Translations under genes and position numbers: made by a program
Notes under the pieces: model-generated
Told to the model about the DNA's origin: nothing
Seen by the model: only the letters and a program-made list of their open reading frames with translations
Databases searched by the model: none
Source of the DNA: Shinisaurus crocodilurus
Lineage: Eukaryota > Chordata > Lepidosauria > Squamata > Shinisauridae
DNA length: 64,000 bases
Assembly (NCBI GenBank): GCA_021292165.1
Contig: JAHFWL010000232.1
Coordinates: 124,001 to 188,000, forward strand
Direction of reading: 5' to 3'
In this document: one piece after another, positions 11,080 to 22,412 of the stretch
How positions within the stretch are numbered: position 1 is the stretch's first letter
Layout: each line of letters begins with the position of its first letter

Positions 11080-11352
11080 TGAGAGCTGCAGTAACCTCCT
11101 GTGTATGGGATAATGCATAAATACATCTTTTTTTGAGTGGGGAACCAGTGCAAAAACCCCACTCACCCACAGAACCATACTGTTCCTTTCCCTCTTTCAC
11201 CCCATTCAAACTTCCTCTTTGCTGGGTCCAGATAATATGAGCTGTAGTAACCTCCAGTGAATAAGATAGTTGTTTTTGTAGACGGAGTCTAGTCAAAGGC
11301 TTCCTCCCACAGATTCATCAGACTCTTCATCTCCCCTTTTTCACCCCATTCA
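11080..11352. repeat. Imperfect direct duplication of about 150 bp
   Basis: The first copy, from 11,083, reads 'gagctgcagtaacctcctgt' then 'gataatg' and later 'tctttcaccccattca'. The second, from 11,238, reads 'gagctgtagtaacctccagt' then 'gatagtt' and later 'tttttcaccccattca'. Order and spacing are conserved. Confidence 0.6.
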
Positions 11353-11871
11353 GTAGGAGCTTAAACTGCCAGTGCTCCAGGTTTAAGCACTGTACGGTAC
11401 TTAAATTGCCAGTGCTAGAACCAGGGCCAATAGCCAACAGAGTTAGCAGAACCTGTGTAGTAGTAATTCCTGCTGCATCTTTAAGTGACAGCTCCCAGTT
11501 TCCTTGGCCCAGAAATTATATGGTGTGGGCACAGCTAGCAGAGAGCAGTAACCTGCTTTTATAAGTGTTTGTGCTGTTGTGTTTGTTGTTCTTCTGATAA
11601 TCCTAGGTTCACCAAATAAAGCTAGTTGAGACTGCATAATGTCCTTGCTGTGAAGAGTATACTTAAATGTGGGTCAACTCAACTGTGCAGTTCTGTGACT
11701 GTGGCTTCATCTTAAATTGTCACAGACCCACCCTGATCTTTGAGGGCTGTACATTTTGCAGTCACTCTGTAAGGTGCACAAATGGAAATGTGGCTCACAC
11801 GGGGACAGTTATAAAATTTAAATGATATCTTAAGCACTTACTACATGTTCTCATTTGTGGATAACTTTTAC

Positions 11872-12312
11872 AGAGCAATCTGATGGCTCCTAGAAATCAT
11901 CTGGGGGGGCCATAGGATTCTTCGCATTCCCAGATCCGAGGCCAGAAACAGAGCTCCGACCTCAGAGCTGGGAATCTGCACTCTGATCCCCGCCTCGCAG
12001 CCAGGGTGAAAAGAACCATGCCAGCTGCCTCTCCAAGCAGGAAAGCAACCTTGGACAGGGGGTAAAAGGGGTGGGGAGACGGTGGGGAGTGGAGGAGACT
12101 GCGGAGGCCAGGAGTTCTCTGCAGACTCCTTCCCTTCCACTCTGAACCCCCCCAGCCAAAAATGTCCGTCTAGCTGAAATGCAGTTCGGGAGGAACAGGG
12201 AGGTGGAGATCACCTCCACCTCTCCTCCCGCTCTGCATTGGATGCTTGTAAGCCTCCAAGTTCAAGGGTTTACCAGCACTGAGGGTGCAACCCATAGGAT
12301 TGTGCCCTTTAC
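11872..12312. mobile_element. Family C non-autonomous element
   Basis: Left end is 'agagcaatctgatgg' and right end 'cccataggattgtgccct', which are inverted. The interior has the family signature: 'gaggccagaaacagagctcc', 'agaaccatgccagctgcctc', 'tgtccgtctagct' and 'gcttgtaagcctccaag'. It shares these with copies at 53.8, 56.1, 57.7 and 59.1 kb. The superfamily is uncertain because no clean TSD is visible. The long minus-strand frames here are artefacts. Confidence 0.65.
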
Positions 12313-12408
12313 AGCTTAAATAAAGCTAACTTCTCTTTGGATTTTGTAACCTCTCAGACAGCCTATCCATTCATCCCCCACAGCCTACACACACACATAT
12401 CCACACGC

Positions 12409-12412
<4 letters not shown>

Positions 12413-12445
<33 letters not shown>
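12413..12445. repeat. (CT)n microsatellite
   Basis: About 16 uninterrupted CT units, followed by a short G-run at 12,480-12,490. Confidence 0.95.
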
Positions 12446-12448
<3 letters not shown>

Positions 12449-12490
12449 CTCTTCAGGATCATTGGAGTCTACTGTGTTGGGGGGGGGGGA

Positions 12491-12980
12491 GAAATAGGAA
12501 CTATAAACCTAAATGATAGCCAATCAGATTGTACTCACAGCTGAACTGCCAGACAAATTGCAGCTCATGAAATTTTCCATGGGTCAGGAGACTGAGTAAT
12601 TTCATTTTAATCAGTCTTATTTGAAACAAAGAATAGATGCCACTGCAGCAGAAGCTCAGAAGGAAAAATACTGAAGGGAAGACATCAAGGCAGAGAAAAG
12701 GAGAGATGCCACAAGCTGCCATCAGTGATCCATGGAATAATGCTCAACCACTGAAACTCTGTCTAGGAATTAAAGTCAACCCAACAGAATAAAGACAGAA
12801 CTACATGTCACAAAGTACATGAAGTTGCAGGCAAAAATGGGAACCCATGTTGAGTTCCCACCTCACCCTCCATATGTCTTGTTCAACTTATCCAGTGTCA
12901 TTACAATGCCTGTTTCTCCAACTTTCATCATTGGCATCCAGTCACATGAAGAGCTGCACACGACTTCAGAAAACTACATC
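12491..12980. other. No recognisable feature
   Basis: Unique-looking DNA with no repeat family or coding signal that I can identify. Confidence 0.3.
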
Positions 12981-12984
12981 TTAT

Positions 12985-13255
12985 GGAGAAGGGAAGGGAA
13001 GCTCAGTACATTTTTTCATAGTGTGCAGTTTTCCCAATCAGAAATGTACATTTCCCCTCATAGGCCAAACTGTGAAATGGCTGATTTGGAGAAGCAATGT
13101 GCATTTGCACAAGTGTGCACTTTTGAACATGAATGCAAGTTTGGGAAAATGCAAAAAATTCCCAAGGATTGCATTCCTGCTCATTATTGGGGTTGCAAAC
13201 AAGACATGTTTGCATGATTTGTGAACAGGAACATAATTCTTGCACCTCTCTAGTT
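12985..13255. mobile_element. Diverged family A fragment
   Basis: A-type vocabulary ('gaaatgtacatttcccc', 'gtgcatttgcacaagtg', 'gggaaaatgcaaa', 'gttgcaaacaagacatg') without clear ends. Overlapping frames of about 80-130 codons here come from this repeat. Confidence 0.4.
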
Positions 13256-13525
13256 ATGGCTTTGTATACCTTTGGAATACCTCATCCAATATGAACCTCC
13301 TAATGAGTTGAGGTTATCACAGGGTACTTTATTAAGTTCACCTTTGATCAAAGAACTGCACTGGCTGACAATATGTTACCAGCCGCCAATAAGTTCACGG
13401 TGATGTAATTGACAACTTAAGACCCTTAAGCCCTTAACAACTTAAGACCATGTTACCTGACGGAGCTCCTTTTCCCATAGCTGAGATACATACATGTCAG
13501 TATGGGAAACCAATATATGTCATGT

Positions 13526-13568
13526 TTATTATATTATATTATATTATATTATATTATATTATATTATA
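13526..13568. repeat. (TATAT/TATTA)n pentanucleotide microsatellite
   Basis: About eight copies of a 5-bp ATATT unit. Confidence 0.9.
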
Positions 13569-13755
13569 ATCTCAGGACAGATTACAAATAAATGGCTCCT
13601 GACACCACCTATATCAATAAAGAAGAAAAGAGGGCATTTTGGGGAACTTCAAGAAGGGCTACCATACCAATGTGGAAACCTGACTTTTGAAAAAAGCAGG
13701 ATTAATTGGATCAATTGATTTAACAACTTTTGATCAACTAGACAACCCTTTAAAA

Positions 13756-13781
13756 CACACACACACACACACACACACACT
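13756..13781. repeat. (CA)n microsatellite
   Basis: About 13 CA dinucleotides. Confidence 0.9.
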
Positions 13782-14111
13782 TGATTTTGTTTTAATTCCT
13801 GGTTGAATACATGGGGATTCAAGCCCAGACTTTTAAGAGTTGAGTAGACAAAGCCCTCTGCCAAAATCTGTCCATTTTGGTTTTTCCCCACATTTGGATT
13901 TTTTTTAAAAAAAAATCAAGTTCTTTCCATTCCAGATATGAAGAAATGTGTGAATGTTGACAAATTCTTATCAAAAAGAAATGTAGTGGAATTCTCATCC
14001 ATCCCTACGAGTTGCTTATGTCCCACCGCAAGTGGTATTAACAGGCATATTGCCTCTGATAGCCACCATGACTTGTAACCATGGATAGCCTTCTCCCCCA
14101 TTACTTTGTGC

Positions 14112-14490
14112 TAGGGGTGGGTGATCTACCCACCACCCAACTCGCTGGGTGCTCAGTGAGTGTTGCCGCTGGGCATGCTAAGCTGGGCTGAAAGTGAGCA
14201 CCAGCCAAGGTGCTCACCAGACTTCCGTGTTCCCGGAGGCATGGTTTTTATTTAGAAACTGTAGATGCGTTAAAAGTGGCTGTGGCTTGCGTAACTTGTG
14301 CAAATCGTGGCCATTTTTTTTTACGTAAAAAGCATACTGCTGTGAACCTGAAAGTTGCTTCCCCAGCAGCTCAGCTCATGGTGACACGAGTTGAGCCGGG
14401 GAAGCAGGTAGGCCAAGTGGAGCTAGGGGGGTTGAGCCCGGCAAGTTCTCCGGACTTCCACCCCCTAATCGAGCTCTGCACACATCCCTA
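14112..14490. mobile_element. Family B hairpin element
   Basis: Left end TAGGGGTGGGTGATC, right end CACACATCCCTA. The inner part forms a long imperfect hairpin (about 14,218-14,372). Its core reads 'gcgttaaaagtggctgtggc' with the partner 'aaatcgtggccattt' and 'ttacgtaaaaagc'. Matches copies at 38.1 and 55.5 kb. TSD not evident. Confidence 0.7.
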
Positions 14491-14625
14491 ATGTTTAATC
14501 CCCTTTTAAAGCCATTTAAGTTGGTGGACATCTCTACACGTGGCAGTATCAAATTGCATAGTCTAATTATGTTCTGTGTTAAGAAGTCCTGCCTTTTGTC
14601 TGTCTTGAAATCTTCCACCATTCAG
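14491..14625 (-). mobile_element. CR1/L3-like LINE 3' fragment, antisense
   Basis: The minus-strand translation includes a MSTNLNGFKRGL-type motif after a RLCN..LP stretch, which is the C-terminal pattern of CR1/L3 ORF2. The plus-oriented relative at 52.5 kb has the corresponding nucleotide phrase 'caacttggatggtttttaaa'. Confidence 0.6.
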
Positions 14626-14982
14626 CTTCATTCCTCAGCTATTTCATTAGGTTGTATCCCATGCTTCTGCTGTCCCAGTTTGTGGTCTTTTCCTACTTAA
14701 CATTCTGATCTGTCAGATAGTGGACAAGTCCTGCTCTTTAACATTTAAACCATCTTGCAAATCCATGATAACTATTTATAAAGATGTTCTTTTTTTTTTG
14801 GCTCACTTTTGTTTTCTGTAGCTGCAAAAAGGCAATCCCCCCCCCCCGGACCGAAAACCTGACTATTATTTGCATCCCTAGCAGTGTCATTCCTGATATG
14901 GAGTCATCCAGGCTGTCATAGATAATATGTGCATGGTATTCAACCTTGGTAGAAGACTCAAACCCTTTCAGATATGCTAGTA

Positions 14983-15100
14983 CTCGGGTAGGCAAACCCA
15001 TGCCATCCTGATATTTTTGGACTACAATTCCCATAATCCATAGCTCTTGGCCATGGTGGACAGGGCTGATGGGAGTGGTCCAAAACACCAGGTTATATTC
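14983..15100. mobile_element. Family F palindromic MITE, diverged
   Basis: Contains 'ttttggactacaattccca' and its inverted partner 'gggagtggtccaaaac'. It is an older member of the family seen intact at 35.0 and 43.0 kb. Confidence 0.5.
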
Positions 15101-15179
15101 AGGGTTACACAGTATCATGAGATCTAAAATTTTGGATATAATTCAAAAGCATCCCTTATCTGTGAGTTGTTGTTGTTGC

Positions 15180-15216
<37 letters not shown>

Positions 15217-15217
15217 T
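15180..15217. repeat. (ATT)n microsatellite
   Basis: About 12 ATT units. Confidence 0.95.
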
Positions 15218-15219
15218 TC

Positions 15220-16010
15220 TTAGATGCCTTTCTCAGAAAAGACTCTTTCTTAGACACCTTTCTAAAAAAAGAAATGACTCAAGGCTATTTACAGCAAAAT
15301 TAAAACATACAAAGTTTAAAGCAACTGAAATAATTATCCACTAAAATACAACCACCTCATAAAATGAATGATATGTCCCAACTAGAATCTGTAGCTCTTG
15401 AAAACGTAGAGTCTCCAGAAATTCAGACAAGTCCCCCCTACTCCTTTCTCCTTCCTTTCGGCTTTCCGAATATTACATTTGTACACAAAATTGCCTGTAA
15501 TTTCTGGTTTATGTTCCTTAGGCAGGATTTAAATCTATCACAATTGTACAGCTGCACAAACAGTGAGAAGGAAACCGATAATAACCCTCTTAGAATCTTT
15601 TAACCAGTAACCAGAGTTACTAATGTAAATTACATTAGAATTTTCTCCAAATCACTTGTATTCATAATCAGAACTCTGCATGCCAATTAGGTTATAGCTG
15701 TAGGGGAGAAACAATTTGAACACATGAGGAACTGCTGCGTACCAAAAAAAAAAAAAAATTACAGGAGAAATGCATTTGGAAAGTTGTACTTTTATATCTC
15801 ATGGAAACTTTCAAAGATGAGAAAAATTATAACGAGGTTGGCATAGCATCAAGATACAAGCAGCCTTGTCCATTTTCTTTCTCTGTTCCAATAGATATGG
15901 ACTCATTATTGGGCTTAAAAGCACAACTTTTAGCTGTGATAGCTGAAAGGTAGCACTATCTGAATAGCAGTTGATGAATGATAATCAATTGGGAAGGGTT
16001 ATGTTGCCTG
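15220..16010. other. No recognisable feature
   Basis: AT-rich, unique-looking DNA with an A-run at 15,745-15,758. Confidence 0.3.
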
Positions 16011-16011
16011 C

Positions 16012-16250
16012 TAGAGATGGATGAGAATTTTGCTTGGGGTTTTTTTGTTTTTGTTTTATAAGATTTTACCAAAATTCACAAATATCTTCATAAACAGGAT
16101 GGAAAGAACTTGCAATTTTTATTTTTTAATTTTTTTAAAAAAAATCAGATGTGAGAGAAATCAGAACAGACAGATTCACCCATCCAGGTCCAGGTCTTGG
16201 AGTGCTTAGCTCTTAAAAGCATGGGCTTGAATTCCTGTGTATTTAATTTG
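16012..16250. repeat. Family D interspersed repeat
   Basis: Shares ordered phrases with 23,718-23,925, 24,063-24,215 and 31,165-31,350: 'gatg..tgagaattttg', 'ttaccaaaattcacaa', 'atggaaagaa', 'gagagaaatc.gaac.gacag' and 'gagtgcttagctcttaaaag'. The biological class is unknown. No coding potential. Confidence 0.55.
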
Positions 16251-16985
16251 CCCAAAAAATCTGCATGAAAGTTCACATCTAAATAAGTGTCCAAATAGTA
16301 TTTTAATGTATTTCGGGGGGGGGGTATTAAATGTATTTAGTATTTTAATCCATTATTGAGCTGAGAACTGCATCAGGACATTTGGAAAATACAAAAGCCA
16401 ATAGATAACAAAGTTCTGATCCGCTCATTAGTCCGGGAGGGGAAGATCAGGTCAGTTTGTATCAGAATTCAGAAGATCAAATTCCTCCTGTATCCCTAGA
16501 CAAGAAACAAATAAGAGCCTTGGAGAATTTGGGAAGAGTTGAAGCCAGTAGAATTTGGTTCAAAACTCAGTCTACTTTTTGACAGATTGTGCCAGTTAAA
16601 ATGTCTGGAAGAAACTCTTGCAGATACACAGGATCTGAAGGTTTGTCAGAGGTGAGTTAATTTTTGCATATGAATGGCACGCGAACACTCATAAACCAAC
16701 AGTCGAGCAAGCAGACAATAAAACTAGAACTGTGCAAGGCAGTTAAGTGATGAAGAGACACTGCAGGGTAGAAGTTGCTTAGGTAAGAACTTTCTGCCCC
16801 GTTTCACTCCAGCATGATTAATGTGCAAGCAGGCCAACTTTATGAAAAATATAATGAATTGATTGCATTCCTAAACAATATCATTTTAGGCCTGTTTGCA
16901 TTTTGGCCTCCCCTAGAGTACCAAATGACCAACACGCTGTTAGATTAAACAAATGAATGTTTATTGGTCACCTTCTTGTCAGTCA
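16250..16985. other. No recognisable feature
   Basis: Unique-looking sequence with a G-run at 16,315-16,324. Confidence 0.3.
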
Positions 16986-16987
16986 AG

Positions 16988-17031
16988 TGCAGAAAGAAAG
17001 AAAGGAAGGAAGGAAGGAAGGAAGGAAGGAA
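16988..17031. repeat. (GAAAG/GGAA)n microsatellite
   Basis: Purine-only tetranucleotide tract on the plus strand. Confidence 0.9.
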
Positions 17032-17201
17032 AATATTAGAAAAAAAGGGGTGGGAATAGAAGGAGTGAGTGAGTCAGTGAGTAAGATATATAGCTGTTTG
17101 ATGTGCTATGATGTACATCCTGAGTAGTGGTCCTGCATCAGAATACTTGGGACAAATTCGGGCATGCACTGAAATAATTTGATTGCTCTCTACACTTCAG
17201 G

Positions 17202-17739
17202 TAGTGATGGGCAAATCTACCAAGCTCAATCTCATTGAGTTTATCGTTTTCCCCCCACACCAAGCTTCTTCCATCCCAGTTCCATGTAGGCTTGTTTTTC
17301 TTTCATACACCAACATTCATATGTATTTGTGCACTTCCCCCCCCCCAAATGTGCACATTTTTGATGCATGCACATTGATTGATTAAAGTGTGTCTGTGTG
17401 CTTTTTTTTTGGAATGCACATATTTTTCTTCTCACATTTTCAAAATTCACATGCACAGTTTTCATTCACAAAATGTGTTTGTTGGGGGGGAATGTACACT
17501 TTAAAACGCACGTTTTGGGAAACGTGCATTTTTGCACTTCAGTCAAAAGGTGAAAGTGCGTATTTGGGTGTGCGTGGAAAAAAAAAACACCACATGCACC
17601 TAAATGTGCACATTTCCCATTCAAACGACAACGACAACAACAAGCCCACAGCCAGGAATGGGAATGAGGCAAACTGAGCCTTGAGAGGGAACTCAGAGAA
17701 CCTCGACAAGCTCAAGCCTTGCCAGTGCTCACATCCATA
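17202..17739. mobile_element. Family A element, fold-back form
   Basis: Starts TAGTGATGGGCAAATC with 'caagctcaatctc' close by. It ends with 'ctcagagaacctcgacaagc' and CATCCATA. The right end, reverse-complemented, has the same word order as the left start of other A copies, so the two ends look like a long imperfect inverted repeat. The interior has A-type words ('aatgtgcacattttt', 'gtgcatttttgcac'). Confidence 0.55.
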
Positions 17740-18007
17740 CCTGTAACAAAATAAAACAGACTCAAAACTGTGGCGAACTGTGCACGTGCAAATTCTTACA
17801 TTAATTTTAGAAATTCACCAAGTTAAATTGGAAATCCAGCAGAGCAGAATCCATGGAACAATGGTAGAACCAAGCTTGGGGAATCATTTCCTGTGTTTAA
17901 TCATGATAATGAAATGCTCTACACAACATTTTAATTGTATGAGTTTTAAAGGTTGTGAGCTGCCTTGGGTCCCAGTGTTGGGAAAAAGGTGGGATACAAA
18001 TAAATAT

Positions 18008-18068
18008 GATGATGATGATGACGACGACGACAACAACAACAACAATGACGACGACAACAACAACAACA
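18008..18068. repeat. Compound trinucleotide repeat (GAT/GAC/AAC)n
   Basis: Blocks of GAT, GAC and AAC triplets. The preceding 'tgagctgccttgggtcc..aaggtgggatacaaataaat' looks like a Bov-B/SINE tail that seeded the microsatellite (17,950-18,008). Confidence 0.85.
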
Positions 18069-18385
18069 TTGTATTCTTTGGCCTGCCAGAATAAGATCCC
18101 ATTCTTCCAACTGAGCTCTTTCAAGCAGTGTTGTGTCAGTCAGCAGCAGGAACCAGATGCTCATCTTTGTTCCTCTTTCTAGATACATTTCCCCTTTGTA
18201 AATTACAAGATATACTAACCTGTTAAAACCATAACTCAGATGGTTGGTGAACCATGGTGGGGAAGTTGCTTCACAGATAAAGACAATCCACTTACTCATT
18301 GGCACGGTTTCCATGTGACTGCTAAATTTGGATTGACTGCTTTATGTCATGGCTGATAGCATGCAGATGTGATTGAAGAGGAGAG

Positions 18386-18388
<3 letters not shown>

Positions 18389-18430
<42 letters not shown>
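18389..18430. repeat. (CT)n microsatellite
   Basis: About 21 CT units. Confidence 0.95.
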
Positions 18431-18435
<5 letters not shown>

Positions 18436-19001
18436 TGGTACATACAGTACACAATGGTTGTTTTGCCAAGCACATTAAGTTAACATGGCATGATATAAAG
18501 TCACCCCCACAATATTTCAGAACTTATTATTATTATTAGTAGTAGTAGTATTGGTAAACATTCTTCCAGGTCTGAATTCCTTAATTCATGTCCTTGGGCT
18601 TTCTTGCAGATGAAGTATTAAACTGCTCAACTACAAACAGAAAATTATAGCTGCTCCGAACTTCCAAGTGGGAATCCTAAGCATATTCAGATTATTTGCA
18701 CATACTGTGCTAGTCTTCATCACTTCTATAGAAACTCTCTCCTGCAAAAGCAGCTAACTCAAAAATGCAAAGAAATGTGTACCAAAATATGTGTAAGAAA
18801 GGAATTTGGTTGCCTCCAGTCGTGCTTACTCACAAATCAATGTGAGCATTTTTACCAGATCACTATTATTTGCATTTCTTAAACTTAAAACACAAACTGG
18901 AACGCAGTTCAATGTCAAAATCTAAACTTTTCCAAAGTCAGTGATGCAGTTTGCAAAAAAATAAAAATAAAAATTCAAGAATGCATACATTGGGGGGAAA
19001 T

Positions 19002-19034
<33 letters not shown>

Positions 19035-19928
19035 TGTTTGCATTTGAAATTGTGCCCAAAAAGTGTGTGTGTTTGGAGCCAATGTCGTGTAAGTGGAAGT
19101 CCATTTGCATGGGTCTTCCCCATATTCTCCTCCCACTTTGGGCCTCCTAAATCTGTTCCAGGGGTCCCTTAACCCCCATAGCAGATTTGGGCCCTTGCAG
19201 GCAGTTGCAAGAGGGAGGGGAAATATGTTATGCCAGCACTTTTTCTTCTGTTGTTGTATGAACACCATTGGATACAATCCTATGAATCAGTTTCTGTTCC
19301 ATCACAATCATAAAAATCAACCGGAAATGACCCTGAAGGCATACAAGGACCCAATTAAGACAGGTGGGTTTCTCTCATCTCTAAACTTTTAAGCATTATT
19401 TTTTTTTTCAAGTTTACTTGACTCTCCATTCAAGAAGGAACCCCATTCTAGAAGAATTAATCCAGTGATTCCTATCTATTCTTTATGGATAAATTGAGGA
19501 AGATGGAGATTACAAGCAAGCAGTTCCTTGGGACTACACATTCACAATAATTACCCAGGGTTGGCCTCTTGTTCTGATTTTAGAAGCAACAAGGCATTCC
19601 ATTCTTTCTGCCATGCTGAGTTTCTAAAACAGTGAGCAATTCAGTTGATGGGGTTATAAATGAGACAGAAGATATGGCTCCTCACCAGAGAAGTGTCTAA
19701 CATGGATGGACTTTGCTTTGTTACTCTTGGAGGGACACACAATAGATTCTTAAGAGGCTTCAAGCTTGAATAATAATAAAAAAGGCACTCACCTGAAGAG
19801 GGGGGGGCAGTCCCTGAATCAAGCAATTTCTGTAGGACAGTCAACCAGATCTTCTCTTCTAAACAAAGACATATATGTTACTAAGGATCTTAAAACTTTA
19901 TATTAAATAAATATACCAAGAAATAAAA

Positions 19929-19930
<2 letters not shown>
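18431..19930. other. Mostly unique-looking DNA with one diverged A-like patch
   Basis: 18,925-19,115 has A-like words around a (CA)n run (19,005-19,032). The remainder shows no recognisable family or gene. Confidence 0.35.

Positions 19931-19932
<2 letters not shown>

Positions 19933-19970
<38 letters not shown>
19933..19970. repeat. (GA)n microsatellite
   Basis: About 19 GA units. Confidence 0.95.
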
Positions 19971-19973
<3 letters not shown>

Positions 19974-20539
19974 CAACAGAAGCCTATTTTCTCCACGGAA
20001 AGAGTGATGCCTTCCTGGATTTTTATAAGAATCACTGACCCAGAAAAGTGTTGTCATCAGGTTTTAAAAGGACCTCATGGAAACCATCCAGGCATAGTTA
20101 TCTCAAATCCCTTATCTATATTGGCAGCCAATACGACCTCTACAATGCAATCCAATAGAGTACTGAGGCATCCATTCCTAAAGCAGACCATTTTCCACAG
20201 TCAAAGCCTTGGTCTATATCTGTCAATTGCTCTTCCTCCCCTTCCCATCAAAAAATAACTGGAATTGCCCATCACAGCCTGCAACCTGTGCTTCTGAAAA
20301 AGTTGCTGGACTTTATTTCACATGTTTAAAGAAAAAGAAGCAAAGAATAATAAATATAAAGAATAAAACATCAGATACCCCCAGGATTTATGCAGAGGTA
20401 TTATCTGATTGCTTGTTTAAACAGAATGTTAAGACCTTCTGTCAATGTCAAAAATGTTGCAAGCAAAAAAGATCTAGAGCAGAGATGGTGTGTAACTGAG
20501 CCCGGTGGTGGTTTAAAAAAAGCCCCGTGAATCTGTCAA

Positions 20540-21150
20540 TTTCTCCCCCCCATCTCCCTTTTTTTCAATCATCTGAATCTTTGAGATTTTTTTCCCATAA
20601 AAGTTTGCATGAAAATCCATGCACAACGTTTGTGTGCATGCATTCTAATTCATGCATCTTTGTATGCAATTTTGCCTAAATCACACAAAATTTTTCCTAA
20701 TATAATGCATTTTAATGTTATTTTCACGAATATGTGCATTTTTTTGTTGTTGTTTGGACTTTTCCCTAATATATGCACTTTTCTATGCATTTTTTGACTG
20801 GAGAAGTCCGTTGCAACATTTGTAAAACTGTGAATTGCAAAGGGTAACTGAGTTTTGGTTTATGTATTGGTTTGAAAGTATGAAATTAGGCACGTTTGCA
20901 TTAAAATCCTCCCCTTTTCCTTAGTTAAAGCGATTATGCCTTCAGTCCCAGCTGCTGACCTCTATGCATTCACTGGAAGGTTTGAACAGAACCTGGACAT
21001 ACACACTTTGTCCCATTTGAAATGTTCACCTTCCCCATTTGAACGAGCCAAAAACAGGTCAAAAATGGGAGTGAGCCAAAACAAGCTTTGAAGTTATTTT
21101 CGGAGAATTCAGGCAAGCTCAAAAATGGCTGGTTCTCCCTTCCCTATCCA
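20540..21150. mobile_element. Family A element, diverged
   Basis: A-type words ('gcatgaaaatccatgcac', 'aatatgtgcattttt', 'aaaatgttcaccttcccc', 'aaaacaggtc', 'cggagaattcaggcaagctc') lead to the usual terminal phrase near 21,140. The terminal TAGGGATG is not preserved. Confidence 0.5.
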
Positions 21151-21171
21151 GAACCCCTACTTCATGCCACC

Positions 21172-21348
21172 TTAAGAACATGAGAAGAGCACTGATGCTG
21201 GATCAGACCAAGGGTCCATCTAGTCCAGCATTCTGTTCACACAGCAGCCAACCAGCTGCCAATGGGAAATCCACAAGCAGGACAGGAGTGCCACAGCACC
21301 TTCCTGCCCATGTTCCCCAGAAACTGGCATATAGGCATACTGCCACCT
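21172..21348 (-). mobile_element. CR1/L3-like LINE 3' end, antisense
   Basis: 'ttaagaacatgagaagagca', 'ggatcagaccaagggtcc', 'agtccagcattctgttc', 'cagcagccaaccagctgcc' and 'atactgcca' are in the order expected for the reverse of the element at 52.5-53.0 kb. Confidence 0.65.
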
Positions 21349-21416
21349 TCTCTCTCTCTCTACTGCCACCTTCTCTCTCTCTCTCTCTCTCTCTACTGCC
21401 ACCTTCTCTCTTTTCC
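21337..21416. repeat. Compound repeat: three 'actgccacctt' + (CT)n units
   Basis: The phrase 'actgccaccttctctct' occurs three times, each followed by a CT run of different length. It appears to have expanded from the end of the adjoining LINE fragment. Confidence 0.85.
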
Positions 21417-21780
21417 TTCATATCCTTCCTCAAATGCCACCTTTTCTGTGAAACCTTGGCTTAGCCCAAACTTCCCCAACCTGGTGCATCCTATTATCTA
21501 TGGGATTTGGCAATGCTGGCTGGGAGTGATGGGAGTTGTAGTCCAAGACATTGGGAGGTCACTAGGTTCAGTGAGGTTGGCTTTGCCCTCACTCTTTCCT
21601 GAAAGTAAGCTGATATATGTGCCATTAAATGAAACTCATACTTAGGCTTGCCTCCATTCTCTTCCACTTACTGCCTTCCCTGTGCCGAATTTTAGATTGG
21701 AAGCTCCTTGGGACAGGGACCTGAACTTTTGTATAAAGTGCACATTGATGACAGTATGGAAACAATAACAATAATAACAT
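21417..21780 (+). mobile_element. L2-like LINE 3' end, with an F-type palindrome inside
   Basis: 'tcaaatgccaccttttctgt' reads as the end of an L2-like ORF2. After a diverged F element (about 21,466-21,565: 'gggagttgtagtccaagaca') comes the 3' UTR phrase 'ttagattggaagctccttgg' with 'gggacagggacct'. It ends in an 'aataacaataataac' tail. Confidence 0.55.
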
Positions 21781-22119
21781 CCAAAGGACTTGCTTCCAGC
21801 CAGCTCACTGAATTACTTAACTGATGTTATCATCATAATATGGAATTATGGAAGGATGGAATTGTTTAATTTGTTCTGTGTGTGTTTTGCAGATTGTCAG
21901 GCATCTTTTATTCTATCATCCACTCATTGATGGAATTGGATATTTTCCCCCCTGTGGGAAAAGTACAGAAAAATGTTTGCTGCAATTTATGTCACTTTCA
22001 CTGGTACGCAATATTTTGCTTTTTTTTTTCCTTAGGCCAGCATACAATCAATGAGCAGAGCATACACACACACACAAAGAGTGATACACAGTAGAGGATG
22101 AAGAGAGATTGCAGAGATA

Positions 22120-22412
22120 TAAAATGTGGTTGTTGTTGTTGTTGTTGTTGTCTTTAAAGGTGTGTATATTAGTGTATTTTCCAGTAACTTTTGTACTTTC
22201 ATGCAACTAGATTTGCATACAATCCCGGAAAGTAAAAACAAAACAAAACAAAAACAAACAGACAGACAAAAAACAGTCCACAAGTCTACGGAATCCATAT
22301 GACTCGGAAGATGCTGTGGAATCCGAAATCGGAGGGGGTGGGATTCACTGAAATCCAAAGTCCATTCCAGATCTGTCTGACATCCCTCGATAGAATGAAC
22401 AAGGAGGTGCAA
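22120..22412. repeat. Family E interspersed repeat with (TTG)n
   Basis: 'gtgtatatt', 'ttttccagtaacttttg', 'ttgcatacaat', 'ggaatccatatgact' and 'agatgc' recur in the same order at 52,380-52,512. The class is unknown. Contains a TTG microsatellite at 22,128-22,152. Confidence 0.5.

Noticed and set aside
12819..13245. Overlapping frames of 80-132 codons
   Set aside because: They fall in a diverged family A repeat; three frames on two strands overlap and none has a domain.
17780..18182. Frames with Asp/Asn, Ser or Val/Ile runs
   Set aside because: All derive from the GAT/GAC/AAC trinucleotide repeat.
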